A stretch of DNA of 64,000 bases from NCBI GenBank assembly GCA_032209605.1, contig JASFXZ010000001.1, positions 20,912,256 through 20,976,255 on the forward strand, read 5' to 3'. Source of the DNA: Mactromeris polynyma. Lineage: Eukaryota > Mollusca > Bivalvia > Venerida > Mactridae. The position numbers and the translations under genes were made by a program. Within the stretch, counting starts at the first letter, position 1. Each line of letters begins with the position of its first letter. The notes beneath the pieces were generated by a model. It had not been told where the DNA came from. It was given only the letters and a program-made list of their open reading frames with translations, and ran no database searches. Below are positions 47,977 to 59,980 of the stretch, piece by piece.

Positions 47977-50900
47977 ATGCCGGTGGCTAACGTCTGGTTG
48001 ACGCCCAAACCCTTCAAAGAGTCGAGATTATGGAAGCTTTCAAGTACGGCCATATTGGCCTTTGTTGCTGCTTGTAGCAAAGTGTTACTTGGTAAGAAAT
48101 CATTTTATATGAATTTATTTCGTTGTGAGAAAATTTTGCAATTTCAATTTTGAAAAGTTACTTTAATTGTTAACATGGAATATATTTTCATTTGCGCAAT
48201 GTTCTTTTTCTGAGTATGACAAACAGTTTGTTTAATTAGTTGTCTCAATTAATAATACGTATTTAAATGTATATATAGATTCTCAATATTAATTTTTGAA
48301 ATGCGATGAATTGTACGGGCGTTGTGTCAATTCATGTTCTTAGTTACTATCCATTAAAAAATTGTCGAGAATGCTATTGTTGTATAAACAATGACTATTG
48401 GTCAAAATTTTGCAAAACACGTTTTCATTGGCTGATCACCTCAGTTTGTTTACAACTATTCTCAAACAAATTAAACGGACTATAGTTCTATATGTATGTA
48501 TCAGTAAAGTGTATTTTGCATCCAATCTTATTTAAACGTTTTTAGTTCTGTGAAAATCCAAACTTAGATTCAACCTGTTTGTATCACTTACGGCAAAACC
48601 TCACTTAAAGACTGCCTCAAAATTAAGACCTCTTTGTTAATAAGACCAACTTTTTATTATGCAGTTTTCAATTTTTCTTCCAAATTGTAACATATATTCC
48701 AACCCCCTCACAACAAAGACCGACTTTCTTCAGAACCAAAGGTGGTCTTATTATTGAGGTTTCACTATCCTTTTACACTAGGCTGCCTGAACAAACCTAC
48801 AATACACAGAAAGGAAGCATTTATGAGATGTCTTACAAAGAGGCCAGCTAACAAACCATTGATTACAGTCAGCAACCACTACAGTATGGTAGATGATTTC
48901 ATTATCTCGTGTAAGTTTGCTCAAATAATATTTGAGAATTTTATTGTTTCCAAAACTTATCAAACATTTTGCCTTGGTGGTGTTTTGAGTCCATTTTTTG
49001 GTGGTATATTGAAAATGGATAGTTCCCATACAACATTTAACTCCCTTATGTGTTCTTAGTCATCAGCCATTAAGACTGGCAAAACTATATGTGATAATTG
49101 GGAAAATACCAAGAGAATTTGTATGTGGCAACTTTTTTTCTTCACCTTACAGTTCCCACATCTGCAATCTTACCTCCCTTGTTCTTAATCATAAGCCATT
49201 TTGATAGGCAAAACTGATAAGCCCTTATAGGATTAATTTCCAAATATGTGATAATTGAGAAAATACCAAGATAATTTGCATGTGACGACCGCTTTTTCTT
49301 CAACTTGCTGAGCCAAATGCCCACATGAGCATGATGAATTTTTTATATTTTTGTCTGTTTATTTTATAATCCTTTATATTATATTCCCTATTAACTTCAA
49401 GGAAATTTACCTTTCAATATGGGTGACTATTCAGAACAAAGGAGGTAAATAACGTTAATGTGGGAACTATCTCTAATTTATGCAGAGCAATTTACTAAGA
49501 AAATCTAATTTCCTGACAGGAGGAAATTGACACGCCAAATTATTTCACGCCAGGTGCACCCCCTAGATCTGCGAGTCATTAGTTTACTTTAGACAGCACC
49601 ATCACAATCAACCTAACAACATTTCCTTGAATAGTTCCTCATCTTAATGATGAATACTTTATGTTATGGATGAAGTAATTCAAGGGGAAAAAGTGCAAGC
49701 GATGTGGGGCTGGATCCACAACCCCCTAAACAATAGTATGGTGCTCTACAGACTGAGCTAACTGGGTAGCCATGTAACCCCACACCGCTGCACTCCTCCC
49801 CTTCCGACATTTGAGGCTCAACCACCATGGGTGGTCATCCTACAACTGCCACCAGTGAAATAATTCAAGGGGGGAATCTACTGCGCAAGTAGCTTACGGT
49901 TATAGGTACTTATAAAAAGATCGATACAATGCACATGTTTACCGAGCCTTGCCATCTGGGTCCAACTGTGTTACTAAAATATGTGTGAAATATATCGACT
50001 GCTTTTGTTTTCTTCTTTTCCTTTGTTGTCATTAATCCCATTCATGTGAAATGGTGAATCAAGCCCATGATGCTCTTTCATTAAATCCTGAGATGTTTAC
50101 GTCTGGTTTTCAAAACTGTGGGAAAAGCTGTATTCCGTAATTTTAAGATCATTCATGAAAAGGAGCCGTATTTACTGTTAGTATCAAATAGAAGCTGTGT
50201 ACATTTGTAGCCGAGAGTTTTATACTTGATCGGTGATGGGTTAAAAAGTTACTTGCAAACCTATTTATCTTAAAAGTTATTGATTTATTAATTTTTATTT
50301 AATTCTCTAAAAGTAACGGTTGGACTCAAAGTATTATCGGCCACACAGTGTTTTAGATGTGACTACATTGAGTACCAGACTCCAAGTATCGGCTAAATGG
50401 TGCGTAGGTAAACATATACGTCGGTGGAAGTGGAAATTTACGCTGTGGAAATTGTTGGCGTGCATTCGCTAAATTTTTTCTACCTCGCACACTTTACTAC
50501 TTATACAGTATACAGTATACATTGTATGTATATACGTGTATATAGTAATAGAAGGGATAAAGGGAGAGAACTTGTGACAATCTTCTGTGGGTCGATACAA
50601 CTATCATTTTTCATTATTACAGTAATATTGCCATGGAAATGGATACTTCAAAGAACAGGTGTAAGATGGCTCCCAGGCGCCAAGGACGTATGCTGTCGTA
50701 AAGTGCCAACCTCCCTATTTTTCCAGCTAGGACGAGTGATACCCGTGGTTCGAGGTGACGGCGTGTACCAGCAGTGTATGGACTTCTGTGTTGACAGGCT
50801 AGGTGACGGAGACTGGGTACATATTTATCCAGAAGGAAAAGTTAACAATACTAAAGAATTCATGAGATTAAAATGGGGTAGGTTTGTTGATCTCCATACT

Positions 50901-53900
50901 TGTGTATATTCAAAGATACAAACATACATAGCGTACCATGTTGAACTTTACTGCTGAATTTGACACAATTATTGTTAACTACAGTAAAACCTCATGTAAA
51001 GAACACCTCAATAATAAGACCACCTCAAAATTAAGAACACCTCAATAATAAGACCACCTCAAAATTAAGAACACACTTCTCAAGTCCATTTTCACTTTTT
51101 GCTCTTTATTCAACCTCAATATTAAGAACACCTTAAAAAAGCCATATTTTCAAGGGTCCCAAGGGTGGTATTATTATTGAGGTTGTATGACATCTTCAAC
51201 TCATTTGTTTCAACACAGGCTTAGGGTTTTATTACACTCTTTATCATGCAATATGAACCCATTTGAAAACATCTTACAAGTAAAAGCCCCTTTTTCGGAC
51301 ACTGTTGGTCTTTCTACACTTGAAATTATTAATTTTCAATTACAGAACCATTTTTTGGTTATACGGTTAATTGTTATGTTGCTTTACCGTTACGCTTGCT
51401 GTAATTTTCATTTATAATCAACCATCATATCATCAAAGCCAATGTATTTGAACAATTTGATCTTTAGTAGTTCAGATGATGAATTGAAACTCTGAGTAAA
51501 ATATATTTTGATTTTCGAATATTTCAAACATTTCGCACTTCCACATTTTGCTAACATTTCAAACCAATATCCTGTGTTGCATTATTAAAATCTTCAAATG
51601 TTGCCCCATCTCCACAGATAATTGCCCTTACAGCACCTCAACAGTTGGAGGTTACGTTACATCTTTGTTCCGAGTTTGGAAACTATACCTTGAAGCGGAT
51701 CCGTAGTCCAGTGGTAATGCGCTGGACTAGTAATCCAGGGATCGCAGGTTCAATTCCCCGCTCCATCACTGACAGTACTAACAGTCTTTCTGATGAGACT
51801 TTAAAAACCGAGGTCCCGTGTATGATGTTTTATATTGAGCACATAAAAGAACCAGGGGTGCTCCTGGAACTGGGGCTTCTCCTGTATCATGCACTATCCT
51901 CAAAAAAATCTAAAATGATAAACACTCGACCGGAGGCATCGCCCATATGTGAAACCGGTGGCGACGATAAATAAACGCAAATACAAAGAAACAACAACAA
52001 AAAACAATACCTTAAGACTCAAGTAGGAAATCAGGGCAAAAAAATGGCATATTTAAGTTAATAGGCCATTGCATAACTTCGGTTCTCTAGTTATGTCATG
52101 CAGTCCTGCGCACAGGAGATTGTCACTAGCTCTCTCCCTTTAGCCCTACTATGGTATTTGTATATACATGTATACATATTCTATAGAATGTTCAAAGGGA
52201 GAGAACTCTAGATGGGATAAAAGGAAAGAACTCATGACAATCTCCTGTGGTCCTGTGTCTTTTCATATTTTCTGAGATGATGTGGAGGTGTTAAATGTGC
52301 ATGTCCTGATCATTTTAGTGTTGTTTATTAAAACTCCTTCCTTGACCTCCTAGTCCGTTTTGTATTGTATTTGTATCCCTCCCCACTTCACATTTGTCCG
52401 GATCGTTGGAGGGAAGTTGGGATTGCCGCCTTCCCTGCTCAGGATTTTTGTCATAATTTTTCTTTATCTTTCTTCAGGTATTGGCCGACTGATAGCGGAT
52501 AGTGAAGTCTGTCCCATCGTTTTGCCATATTGGCATCTGGGAATGGATGACTTTTTTCCAATGAAGAAGCCGTATTTCCCAAGATTTGGCAATGTAAGTA
52601 TAATAATGAATGATGGGAGATTGTCATGAGTTATCTCTTTTAATCTCTTCTAGAGTTCTCTCCCTTTATCCCATATATAGTATATGTATAAATAGTACTA
52701 CATGTATATACATGTATACTATGGACGGGAATATTCAATTGTTTTGCTAACCGGTTAGCCATAAATTCTGTTGAACGGATAACTGGTTAATCGAAGGAGA
52801 ACACAAACATTTTACGTTAAATGAACACATGATAGACATACATGTACCTAAATATATGCCAGCTGTTGCTAACACATAATCGAGCAATAACTTACATATC
52901 TACAAATGCAAATATGCCAGCTGTTACGAAGAAACTCTTACTGAGTTCTTCATGTTAATCAATTTTAATTCAGTCTATTTACAGATACATTTATAATACA
53001 TATAGATGCTGTATGTCAATGTTCTGTCTTTAACTAAATAGTCAGAGGTAATATTACAGCATGCAGTTACATTTTAAACCAATTGAATGAGCTGATAGAA
53101 ATATAGTCTTAACGAAATATTCATTTTTCTTCTTTTTATATGTTCAAATAAAATGTGCAATTCAAGACAACTACAAATGTAGTAAGCATGCATTAGCTTA
53201 TTTGATATATAACCAACATATAATTAATTAACTATATATGACAGTGTCATGAAGGTTTCTGAAAGTAGTTAATTTGCCCCATCAGCATTTTTCCTTCACA
53301 CTTAATCTGTTTTGACTTTTCTGAAAAGTTACACCTCCGACTACATGTATAATTACGTTTTATCAATAATAAATTTTATCTGAAATGTGATACATAATTT
53401 CAACCCCAGGAATATTTCAGTCAATTTTATGTATTAATAAAATATACAATGTATGTGAGCTTATTTCGATTGACAGTTGAATGATTTGAACCGGTAATTG
53501 TACATTCAAAAAGTTAGCCGATTAACCACTGACATCCCTAATACCTACATATACTATTTTGTCATCATAAACAATGTTATTGAATTACAATATATCATCT
53601 TTTATTCACATATTTTTTTTTTTTTCAGAAAATTACAGTTGTCATTGGAAGTCCGTTAGATTTTGAAAATGATCTGAAGATGTTAAGGGAACAAAATAAA
53701 ACAAACGTGAGTAATGAATCAGATATATGTTTTTCGGCGCAGAAATCCACTGAAATACGGTGAATTTACCAAAATGCATTTTGACGAGCAATCGTAACGT
53801 CTCAGCATTTTTTTATAATGTACAACTAATCTTATTTTCAAGATAATTCTTGTTTAGTATTGTCTTGAATATTAAAACAAGTACATATATCAAAATTACA

Positions 53901-54534
53901 TTCCTTCTAAGAAATCGGTGAAGAACAGATTGATACTAAGCGCTGAAGAATGTTGTGAATGATCTCCCTTTATACATATCAGAGTTCTCTCCCTTTATCT
54001 CTTCTATTGTACAATATATATAAAGCTAAGAGAATTAGTATGCTACCGGATCCGTAGTCTAGTGGTAATGAGCTGGACTAGTAATCCAGGGATCGCAGGT
54101 TCGATTCCCTGCTCCATCACTGACACTACTAACAGTTTTACACCGAGCACGTAAAAGAACCAGGGGTGCTTCTGGAACTGTGGCATCTCCTGTACCATGC
54201 ACTATCCTCCAAATATCTAAAATGACTAACATTCTTCTGGAGGCGTCGCCCATATGGGAAACCGGTGGTGATGATAAATAAACGCAAAAACAAAAAAGTA
54301 TGCTACATTTGTATAGAAGTATAATAAATGCAGTCCATATTTAATTGTCATTGTGTAGATTGGACGAAATGATGGCAAGATGAATGTACTAAATGTGTTG
54401 TAAATGTTTTAATCATTTTATATTTTCAGGAAGAGATACGGAAGTATATCACTGATAAAATTCAAGATGTGTTTTTGACATTAAAAGCAGAAACTGAAAT
54501 TGAACATGAAAAATCTTGTGCCCATGACAGTTGA
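47977..54534 (+). CDS. TAZ: Tafazzin, cardiolipin transacylase, 6 coding exons, 265 aa
   Basis: Coding exons 47977-48091, 48782-48910, 50623-50877, 52478-52593, 53629-53706 and 54430-54534 join in frame (798 nt), all GT-AG. Tafazzin moves acyl chains between phospholipids to remodel mitochondrial cardiolipin. The acyltransferase motif HX4D is intact as NHYSMVDD (H71, D76). RGDGVYQ follows at 125-131, then the glycerol-phosphate-binding block WVHIYPEGKVN at 146-156 and PYWHLGMDD in exon 4. The length is close to the 262-residue human form without its extra exon, and no counterpart of that exon is seen. The ATG was chosen because residues 18 onward (LWKLSSTAI) align with the human N-terminal hydrophobic segment. 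A strong acceptor at 47941-47942 opens this exon, so 47943-47976 is probably 5' UTR joined to an unseen upstream exon. The hydrophobic N-terminus fits membrane association. The introns are full of SINE, MITE and palindromic elements. The identification is firm. Confidence 0.95.
48591..48768. mobile_element. MITE family A copy next to tafazzin exon 2
   Basis: Starts CGGCAAAACCTCACTTAAAG and ends TTATTGAGGTTTCACTA. Its right end is only about 13 bp from the acceptor AG of tafazzin exon 2 (exon starts 48782). The element's end therefore occupies the polypyrimidine/branch-site zone of intron 1. Confidence 0.85.
49018..49471. mobile_element. TIR element family F, copy 2
   Basis: Ends GATAGTTCCCA and TGTGGGAACTATC. 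It contains a second internal TTCCCAC block near 49151, suggesting a partial duplication or nested copy. Internal sequence matches copy 1 in inverted orientation. Located in tafazzin intron 2. A further diverged fragment lies at about 58596-58680. Confidence 0.8.
49700..49800 (-). mobile_element. Decayed tRNA-like element
   Basis: On the minus strand it has CAGTTAGCTCAGTCTGTAGA (A-box region) and GGTTGTGGATCCAGCCCC. The stems are imperfect and the B box is degenerate. A related head, CCAGTTAGCTCAGTCGATGG, is at 15208. Located in tafazzin intron 2. Confidence 0.5.
50540..50592. repeat. Palindromic element C, right half
   Basis: AGAAGGGATAAAGGGAGAGA followed by ACTTGTGACAATCTTCTGTG. It lies 31 bp before tafazzin exon 3. 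Confidence 0.8.
50981..51188. mobile_element. MITE family A copy with internal duplication
   Basis: Starts ACAGTAAAACCTCATGTAAA. The block AATAAGACCACCTCAAAATT occurs twice in a row near the left end, making this copy longer than the others. The right terminus is decayed. Located in tafazzin intron 3. Confidence 0.85.
51697..51989 (+). mobile_element. tRNA-Thr-like SINE, copy 2 (fullest)
   Basis: Best-kept copy: tRNA-like head with clear A and B boxes, core with GATGAGACTTTAAAAACCGA, and the GGCGACGATAAATAAACGCA tail. In tafazzin intron 3, same strand as the gene. A short reading frame across it is incidental. Confidence 0.85.
52111..52250. repeat. Palindromic element C, full copy with duplicated arm
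   Basis: CACAGGAGATTGTCACTAGC at the left and CATGACAATCTCCTGTGG at the right are inverted. The right arm carries two GGGAGAGAACTC-like blocks. In tafazzin intron 3. Confidence 0.85.
52610..52725. repeat. Palindromic element C, left half
   Basis: Starts ATGGGAGATTGTCATGAGTT and includes GTTCTCTCCCTTTATCCC, then a TATACATGTA-rich tract. It begins 16 bp past the donor of tafazzin exon 4. Related sequence at 53955-54020 (intron 5) and 24637-24690. Confidence 0.75.
54048..54295 (+). mobile_element. tRNA-Thr-like SINE, copy 3 with core deletion
   Basis: The tRNA-like head and tail match copies 1 and 2, but about 45 bp of the conserved core between CTAACAGT and ACCGAGCACGTAAAAG is missing. In tafazzin intron 5. 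Confidence 0.85.
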
Positions 54535-54799
54535 TATGGAGTAATTCAATTATGCTCTGCAAAAATGTTTTCTCAAGATTTTGGATTCCAAATAGGATGG
54601 ATGATTTGAATACAAGTGTGCTTGAGTATGAACGTGTTTTAAGTTTATATTGAGGAGATTATTTTTATGCTGCAGGGAGTGAATTCACATTTAAAGGTTT
54701 TTTGTATACAAATGAACCGAAGTGTAGTCGGGTCCTTTTTACCTGGCCCTAATGAATATTCATGTGAATCGGTGAAAGACAATGATGGACTTTCGGGAT

Positions 54800-54979
54800 A
54801 CAGTCGGACCGTGTTCATTCGAATTCATCGGGTCCGAAATTTTATTTCGAATAATACATAGATTCGAATTGCTCATTCAATTTGACACGCCTAAAAAGAT
54901 ACCTCGGGACCTGATATTTATTTCAGATGATACCAAGTCTTCAGATAGAAGGTTGCTGAATAAACAAGGTCCGACTGTT
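54800..54979. mobile_element. MITE family B copy downstream of tafazzin
   Basis: Starts ACAGTCGGACCGTGTTCATT and ends AACAAGGTCCGACTGTT. It lies 265 bp past the tafazzin stop, so it is probably in the 3' UTR. It carries an AATAAA (54959-54964) that could serve as a polyadenylation signal. Confidence 0.8.
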
Positions 54980-55340
54980 TATGAAATTAGCACGTGTCAG
55001 CAATTGTGCATGTGGAGATCGGCGAAGAATAATGAGTGCTGCTTAAATGGTGTAGTAATACCGTAGTTTTGATTTTAGTGGATAAGAAATTGTTGATACT
55101 ACGTGGAATCTATCCACAAACATACAGTGATATACTATGTTGGCCAGTGTACTAAAACTTTGTAATTGTACTAAACTGCAGTCTTGATGAACAAAAGAAC
55201 AGCATTTTCGAAGTATGACTCTTTACAGAGCAATACTTGTCATATAACATGTCAGAAATTTCCATTACCTTATATGCAAAAGTCAAATAATGTGCGGCTA
55301 AAACAAAGATACAGGGATGTAGGTGGAGTACTCCACTCCA

Positions 55341-55600
55341 GGGGTCGTATTCAAAGGTTTTAAGACTGAAACTCCGACTTATTCTTTAAATTTGAAAAAA
55401 ATTGTATTTACCAGAATTTCTTTTTTATTAAATCTTAACAAATGAATTTTTGTCTGAATAATTGTTGTTACCCGCTGTACATGTTTGCCAATTTTTATTA
55501 AAATCTGTACTGTCATAACAACATAGGAGCAAAATGAAGATTTGATATTTTAAAGTCTAAGTCCGAGATTCAGTCTTAAAATGTTTGTGAATACGTCCCC
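55341..55600. mobile_element. TIR element family G, inserted in a tRNA-headed SINE
   Basis: The left end GGGGTCGTATTCAAAGGTTT and the right end TGTTTGTGAATACGTCCCC are inverted over about 35 bp, including TTAAGACTGAAACTC and its complement. Related sequence occurs at 32190-32460 and 35170-35225. SINE-like sequence resumes directly after it. Confidence 0.75.
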
Positions 55601-55740
55601 TGATCTGAAGGTTGCAAGTTCGAGCCCTGCTGAGCAGGGATGGATCATGATCTTCATGATCCCCGATTGAGCCGCTAGTACTGTTAACCAGGAAGCTGTC
55701 ATCTAGAATAGCTCTTATCAGTACTAATACCCAGACTTAT
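55601..55740 (+). mobile_element. Third-family SINE, interrupted by element G
   Basis: Begins TGATCTGAAGGTTGCAAGTT, with B box AGTTCGAGCCCTG and body TAACCAGGAAGCTGTCATCT. Its 5' head part appears to lie before 55341, on the far side of element G. Confidence 0.6.
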
Positions 55741-57004
55741 CTCCAAAGTGATATTTTTATGTCTAGTTATGTAGACAGTATTGACTCAACAATTCAATGT
55801 GTATCTCACATTTTAGTAGGTACATGTATCTAAATTTCAAAACATTTAAAAAAAAAATCAGAAATAGTAAATTATTGAAATATTTGACCATTTCACTTTC
55901 TCATTATTGTCTTGTATAGCAAAATATTTGAAGTGTGTTTGGGCTACAGGCTTTTTGTGCTATTAAGAAAAATATTTATTCATCGGTGAGGCAAGAAATG
56001 TTTACTCTGTCAAATAAATGGGAGAGCTAAAAATGAATGTACATGTATTTTGTTTGATGCTTTGCCGAGTAGTTATTTTTAACTTTCATTTCAGACGTGT
56101 ATCAATCATTTGGAAAGGCATTTACTTGTTACTTAGAGTGGTGGTTTTCCAAGAAATGTGTATATGACTAGTTTTAGTTAACAAAATTACACTGAATCTT
56201 TGTAGATGCTTATGCAGTATATGTATAGTTTCTTATTTATGTACTCTAGTAAAAATGTTTGTGTTTTGGCATCGAATTTTTATGTACATGGAAATTTTTA
56301 TATTTCACGATTTTTGTGGAGTAAAATTTCAAAGATACAATTGGGTTGCTTCAATCTTACACAATTAAACTACCTTCAACAGTGGTAAGGATAGAGCAGC
56401 GTGTTGAGATGACTTCACCGATTGTGGTTGCTGCAATTCGAACGATTTATTAATCTGTTTTGTTTTGTAGATTCAAGATCTAAGCCATGGTGACATTGTT
56501 TCACATCACACGCCAAACTGTCAAATCGGCAACCTCCATTTCAACTGTCTATCTTAAGATCGATTTTCACGAGCTCCATGATAGACACTATCACTATGGC
56601 TGGTTTCTGTATTTCTCATACATTGCCATTCCTAACCTATTCTTTACCAAGAACTTGTAACAGATGCGTTTCATCAATAAGAAAGATTGCGGTTACCCAA
56701 GATTAAACAAGCATAACCCAACACAAAACATATTTGCAAAATGTAGTTTATTATCATTCAAGAAATAAAGATCTCTTCTGCAAAATATGAAGGTACAACT
56801 TCTGATGAATTTATAACAATAATCAGTACTCTGCATATCAATGGATAAAGGTGTATCCTATCAGGAAATATTAACACTATTCCAGTCATATTTAGTTACT
56901 CAACAGTAATTACAAAAATAAACATTTGTATTTCAACAATGATATTCAAAATGACATATTTACTACAAAGCAGCTGTTTATATGACAAAAAGAAATAAGT
57001 CTTT

Positions 57005-57005
57005 G

Positions 57006-57036
<31 letters not shown>

Positions 57037-57050
57037 CATGATATATATAC
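57005..57050. repeat. CT/TA microsatellite
   Basis: (CT)n runs directly into (TA)n. Simple repeat. Confidence 0.95.
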
Positions 57051-57664
57051 CATTGACAAGAATTAAAAAACTGCCTAATTCAAAATTATGATGATGCATT
57101 GTGATGCATTTCGTTACTGATGCAATCGTAGAGTGTGATTAGATTTAATCAATGATCAGCTACTACAAGGCAATATCTGAACAAAAACAAGAACATGATT
57201 AAACATTAGTCCTTATTTTTCTCATTTTTTGTAAAATATATTTATATGTAACTTATTTATGATAAAAGACTAGGAATCCACAGTCACCTCTCCCTAGAAT
57301 CAACACCAACACCTAATTTATTTATATTTGAGGAATTTTTTAACACAATATGGAATTCGTCATACAATTCTATCATCATAATCAACATAGTATGTAAAAA
57401 AAGAAAAGAAAATTGGTTAAAAGCGACATACTAGACAATGTTTATCCAATCTAAATCATTGAGAACAATTTAAGAAAGATTTTGACGAAGTTGAAATCAG
57501 AAATAGTTAACAATCAAAATAAATGTACATGTGCATAGCTGTGCATTGTTTTACTATTTCTTAAAACACAAAGAATGAACATCAATTTAAGTAAATTGCT
57601 GAACACTGAAACAGCATTTTATACCCCACAATTTAAATTGAGACAAGGTTAATGAGCTTGGCCA

Positions 57665-58079
57665 TGACAAAACCTGTATTAGTGATGTTGGTTATGATGT
57701 TGAGTATTTTCCAATCAAAGATGTGACGTCAGAACTAAGCACCTTGAACGAAGATGTTTTGGAAGCATAATTGTGATTTATAGAATTAAACGAACAAGGA
57801 ATTATTTATAATTAATATATAATTTGTTTTTTCCACTTGAAGAGCTGATGATTTTGTTCGAGAATTATGTACATCCCGATGCCACTTCATCCCCGACGCC
57901 ACGTCATCATTTTGTAGCATACTTTTGCATCTCGTTCTTAATATTGGAATTGCTATAAAAAGAAAAGTAGATGTCCGATTTTAATAATTTTGGTATGAAA
58001 CGAGAGTTGAAAAATATATCTATTAGAATATGTAAAAACCAGAAAATGGATTTTTTGTTCACTATTACAGGTTTTGTCG
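57665..58079. mobile_element. TIR element family E, copy 2
   Basis: Begins TGACAAAACCTGTATTAGTG and ends TCACTATTACAGGTTTTGTC. Shares internal blocks such as GGAATTGCTATAAAAAGA with copy 1. Confidence 0.8.
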
Positions 58080-59047
58080 TGGCACAGTTCAAATATATCT
58101 GTCTGCGATAATCTCCACAGCTTGAACCGTAGTACCTCGCTGATACAGAAATACCACAGCATAATTATACAGTGAGAATAAATACATATAAACAATAGCT
58201 AGGCAATGCCTTTGTCTACTTTTGTTGGTCATAAACAACTTTTGCGAACTTAACGTTTAAGAGCAGATCTATTGTTTATGCGACACAGCAGTTCCTTTAA
58301 CAGAATACAAATGAACAAGAATTCACTTTGAAATGAAAGTCGTGTAAAATTATATTAAAACAATTTCATTCATTATTATTCCATGTTTAAAATATAACTT
58401 CATCCCAGATAAATGCGATGCAAAAGTCAATGCCCCAGTGAAGATATGTAGCAGTACCTACACTTTCATATTAAAAGAATGTTTCAAAATCATGACAGTT
58501 AATTGTATTGAAACAGCAATGTGTGTCATGGAATAGGCATTCTGGTTTCATAGTGGTTAATTTCATCCAATCATAGAGCCACCTTATCAATTGATACTTC
58601 CCACATTTCCAGTATTACCTCCTTGTTCTGAACAGCGAGCCATATTGATAGGAAGTTATTTCTCCATAAGTTAAACTAACAGCGATCCAAACTGATATGA
58701 ATATATTGTCTAGAAAACATTGTGATAAAAATGTCAGTGTAGGCCAGATAAGTAGCAAAATTTAATAAATAAGGCAATACAAGGTTATTTGCCAGACCAA
58801 TCCCTCGAAAGAGGTTCATCGATACTCAAGAATTGTAATTAATCAGATACAATTTCCTAGCCTTGGCAGCTATGTCGGTATAAGCAAAAAATTGTATATA
58901 TAAGACAAACAAGCCAGTTTATAAATAAGGTGATGCTAATGGTATGGGGTGAGTAATTCGGACATGCACAAAATGTTTAGCAGTCAAACTAACATACATA
59001 CATTGTTGCTGGCTAGATCCCCAACTACTGAAGCTTGAAAAGCCAAC

Positions 59048-59354
59048 TTAGCCTACATTTTCATGTTTTACTCCCTGCTAGCCTACATTTTCATAGTTTT
59101 ACTCCATGCTAGCCTACATTTTCATGTTTTACTCCCTGCTAGCCTACATTTTCATGTTTTACTCCCTGCTAACCAACATTTTCATGTTTTACTCCATGCT
59201 AGCCTACATTTTCACTGTTTTACTCCCTGCTAGCCTACATTTTCATAGTTTTACTCCATGCTAGCCTACATTTTCAGTTTTACTCCCTGCTAACCTATAG
59301 ATTATCACGTTCTACTCCCTGCTAGGCTAAATTGTCCTTTCATTACTCTCTGCA
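59048..59354. repeat. 30-bp minisatellite, about 10 copies
   Basis: Units of 29-32 bp with TAGCCTACATTTTCATG and TTTTACTCCCTGC. Units vary in sequence and become more diverged to the right. Confidence 0.9.
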
Positions 59355-59980
59355 GTTTTTCACGGACGTATATCATGACTGAACTGGACATAAATATAAT
59401 TTGTTCAATCTTTTCTGATAAAAAATACCCTGAATTTTGAAGAGAAAATGAGCCTGCAAGTTCCATTGCTTTGACATCTACTTATCTGTAATATACATCA
59501 TCAGAACCTTGTCGCTTTATCAAAATTGCCAAAATAATATAGAACATGTGTGAAAAAGTTAAAATCAAGTAGAAGTTCTGGAGAGTAGAAACCTCATGGT
59601 TGAAGATAATCAGCCAACTGCAAGTACATTCACAATGGTAAACAACTGTACCTAGCTGGTAAAAAAAACAATTTGTGCACATCCAAAATGAAATGTAATA
59701 AATATGGATCCCTGTCATACATGCATATAGATATATTCATAAAGTAGAATGACGTAGGAATCACTGAGTGGGGTTCTATATTTAGAAACAACCAATTAGC
59801 AAGCAAAATAAAATTTAAATAATATGGCTAAACAGAATGACTTCCGTTATAATGTGAATAATTGCATGACACAATGACATCTATTCAATCTAGTGCACTT
59901 CAAAAACAAATGTGATACTCAATGACATTATTACATGATAGTAACTCTGTCCAGAAAGTCAAATAGACCTCCTTATCTAG

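Larger units (their letters stand above)
54535..56760 (+). other. Sequence downstream of tafazzin, probably partly 3' UTR
   Basis: AATAAA signals occur at 54959-54964 (inside a MITE), 56013-56018 and 56764-56769. I cannot tell which is used. Contains a MITE B copy, element G and a SINE. Confidence 0.35.

Noticed and set aside
51697..51770. tRNA-Thr gene
   Set aside because: A and B boxes and an anticodon-like loop are present, but the acceptor stem does not pair and the SINE core and tail follow; it is a SINE head.
54667..55066. Short frames after the tafazzin stop
   Set aside because: They overlap a MITE B copy and are out of frame with the gene; no splice signals link them.
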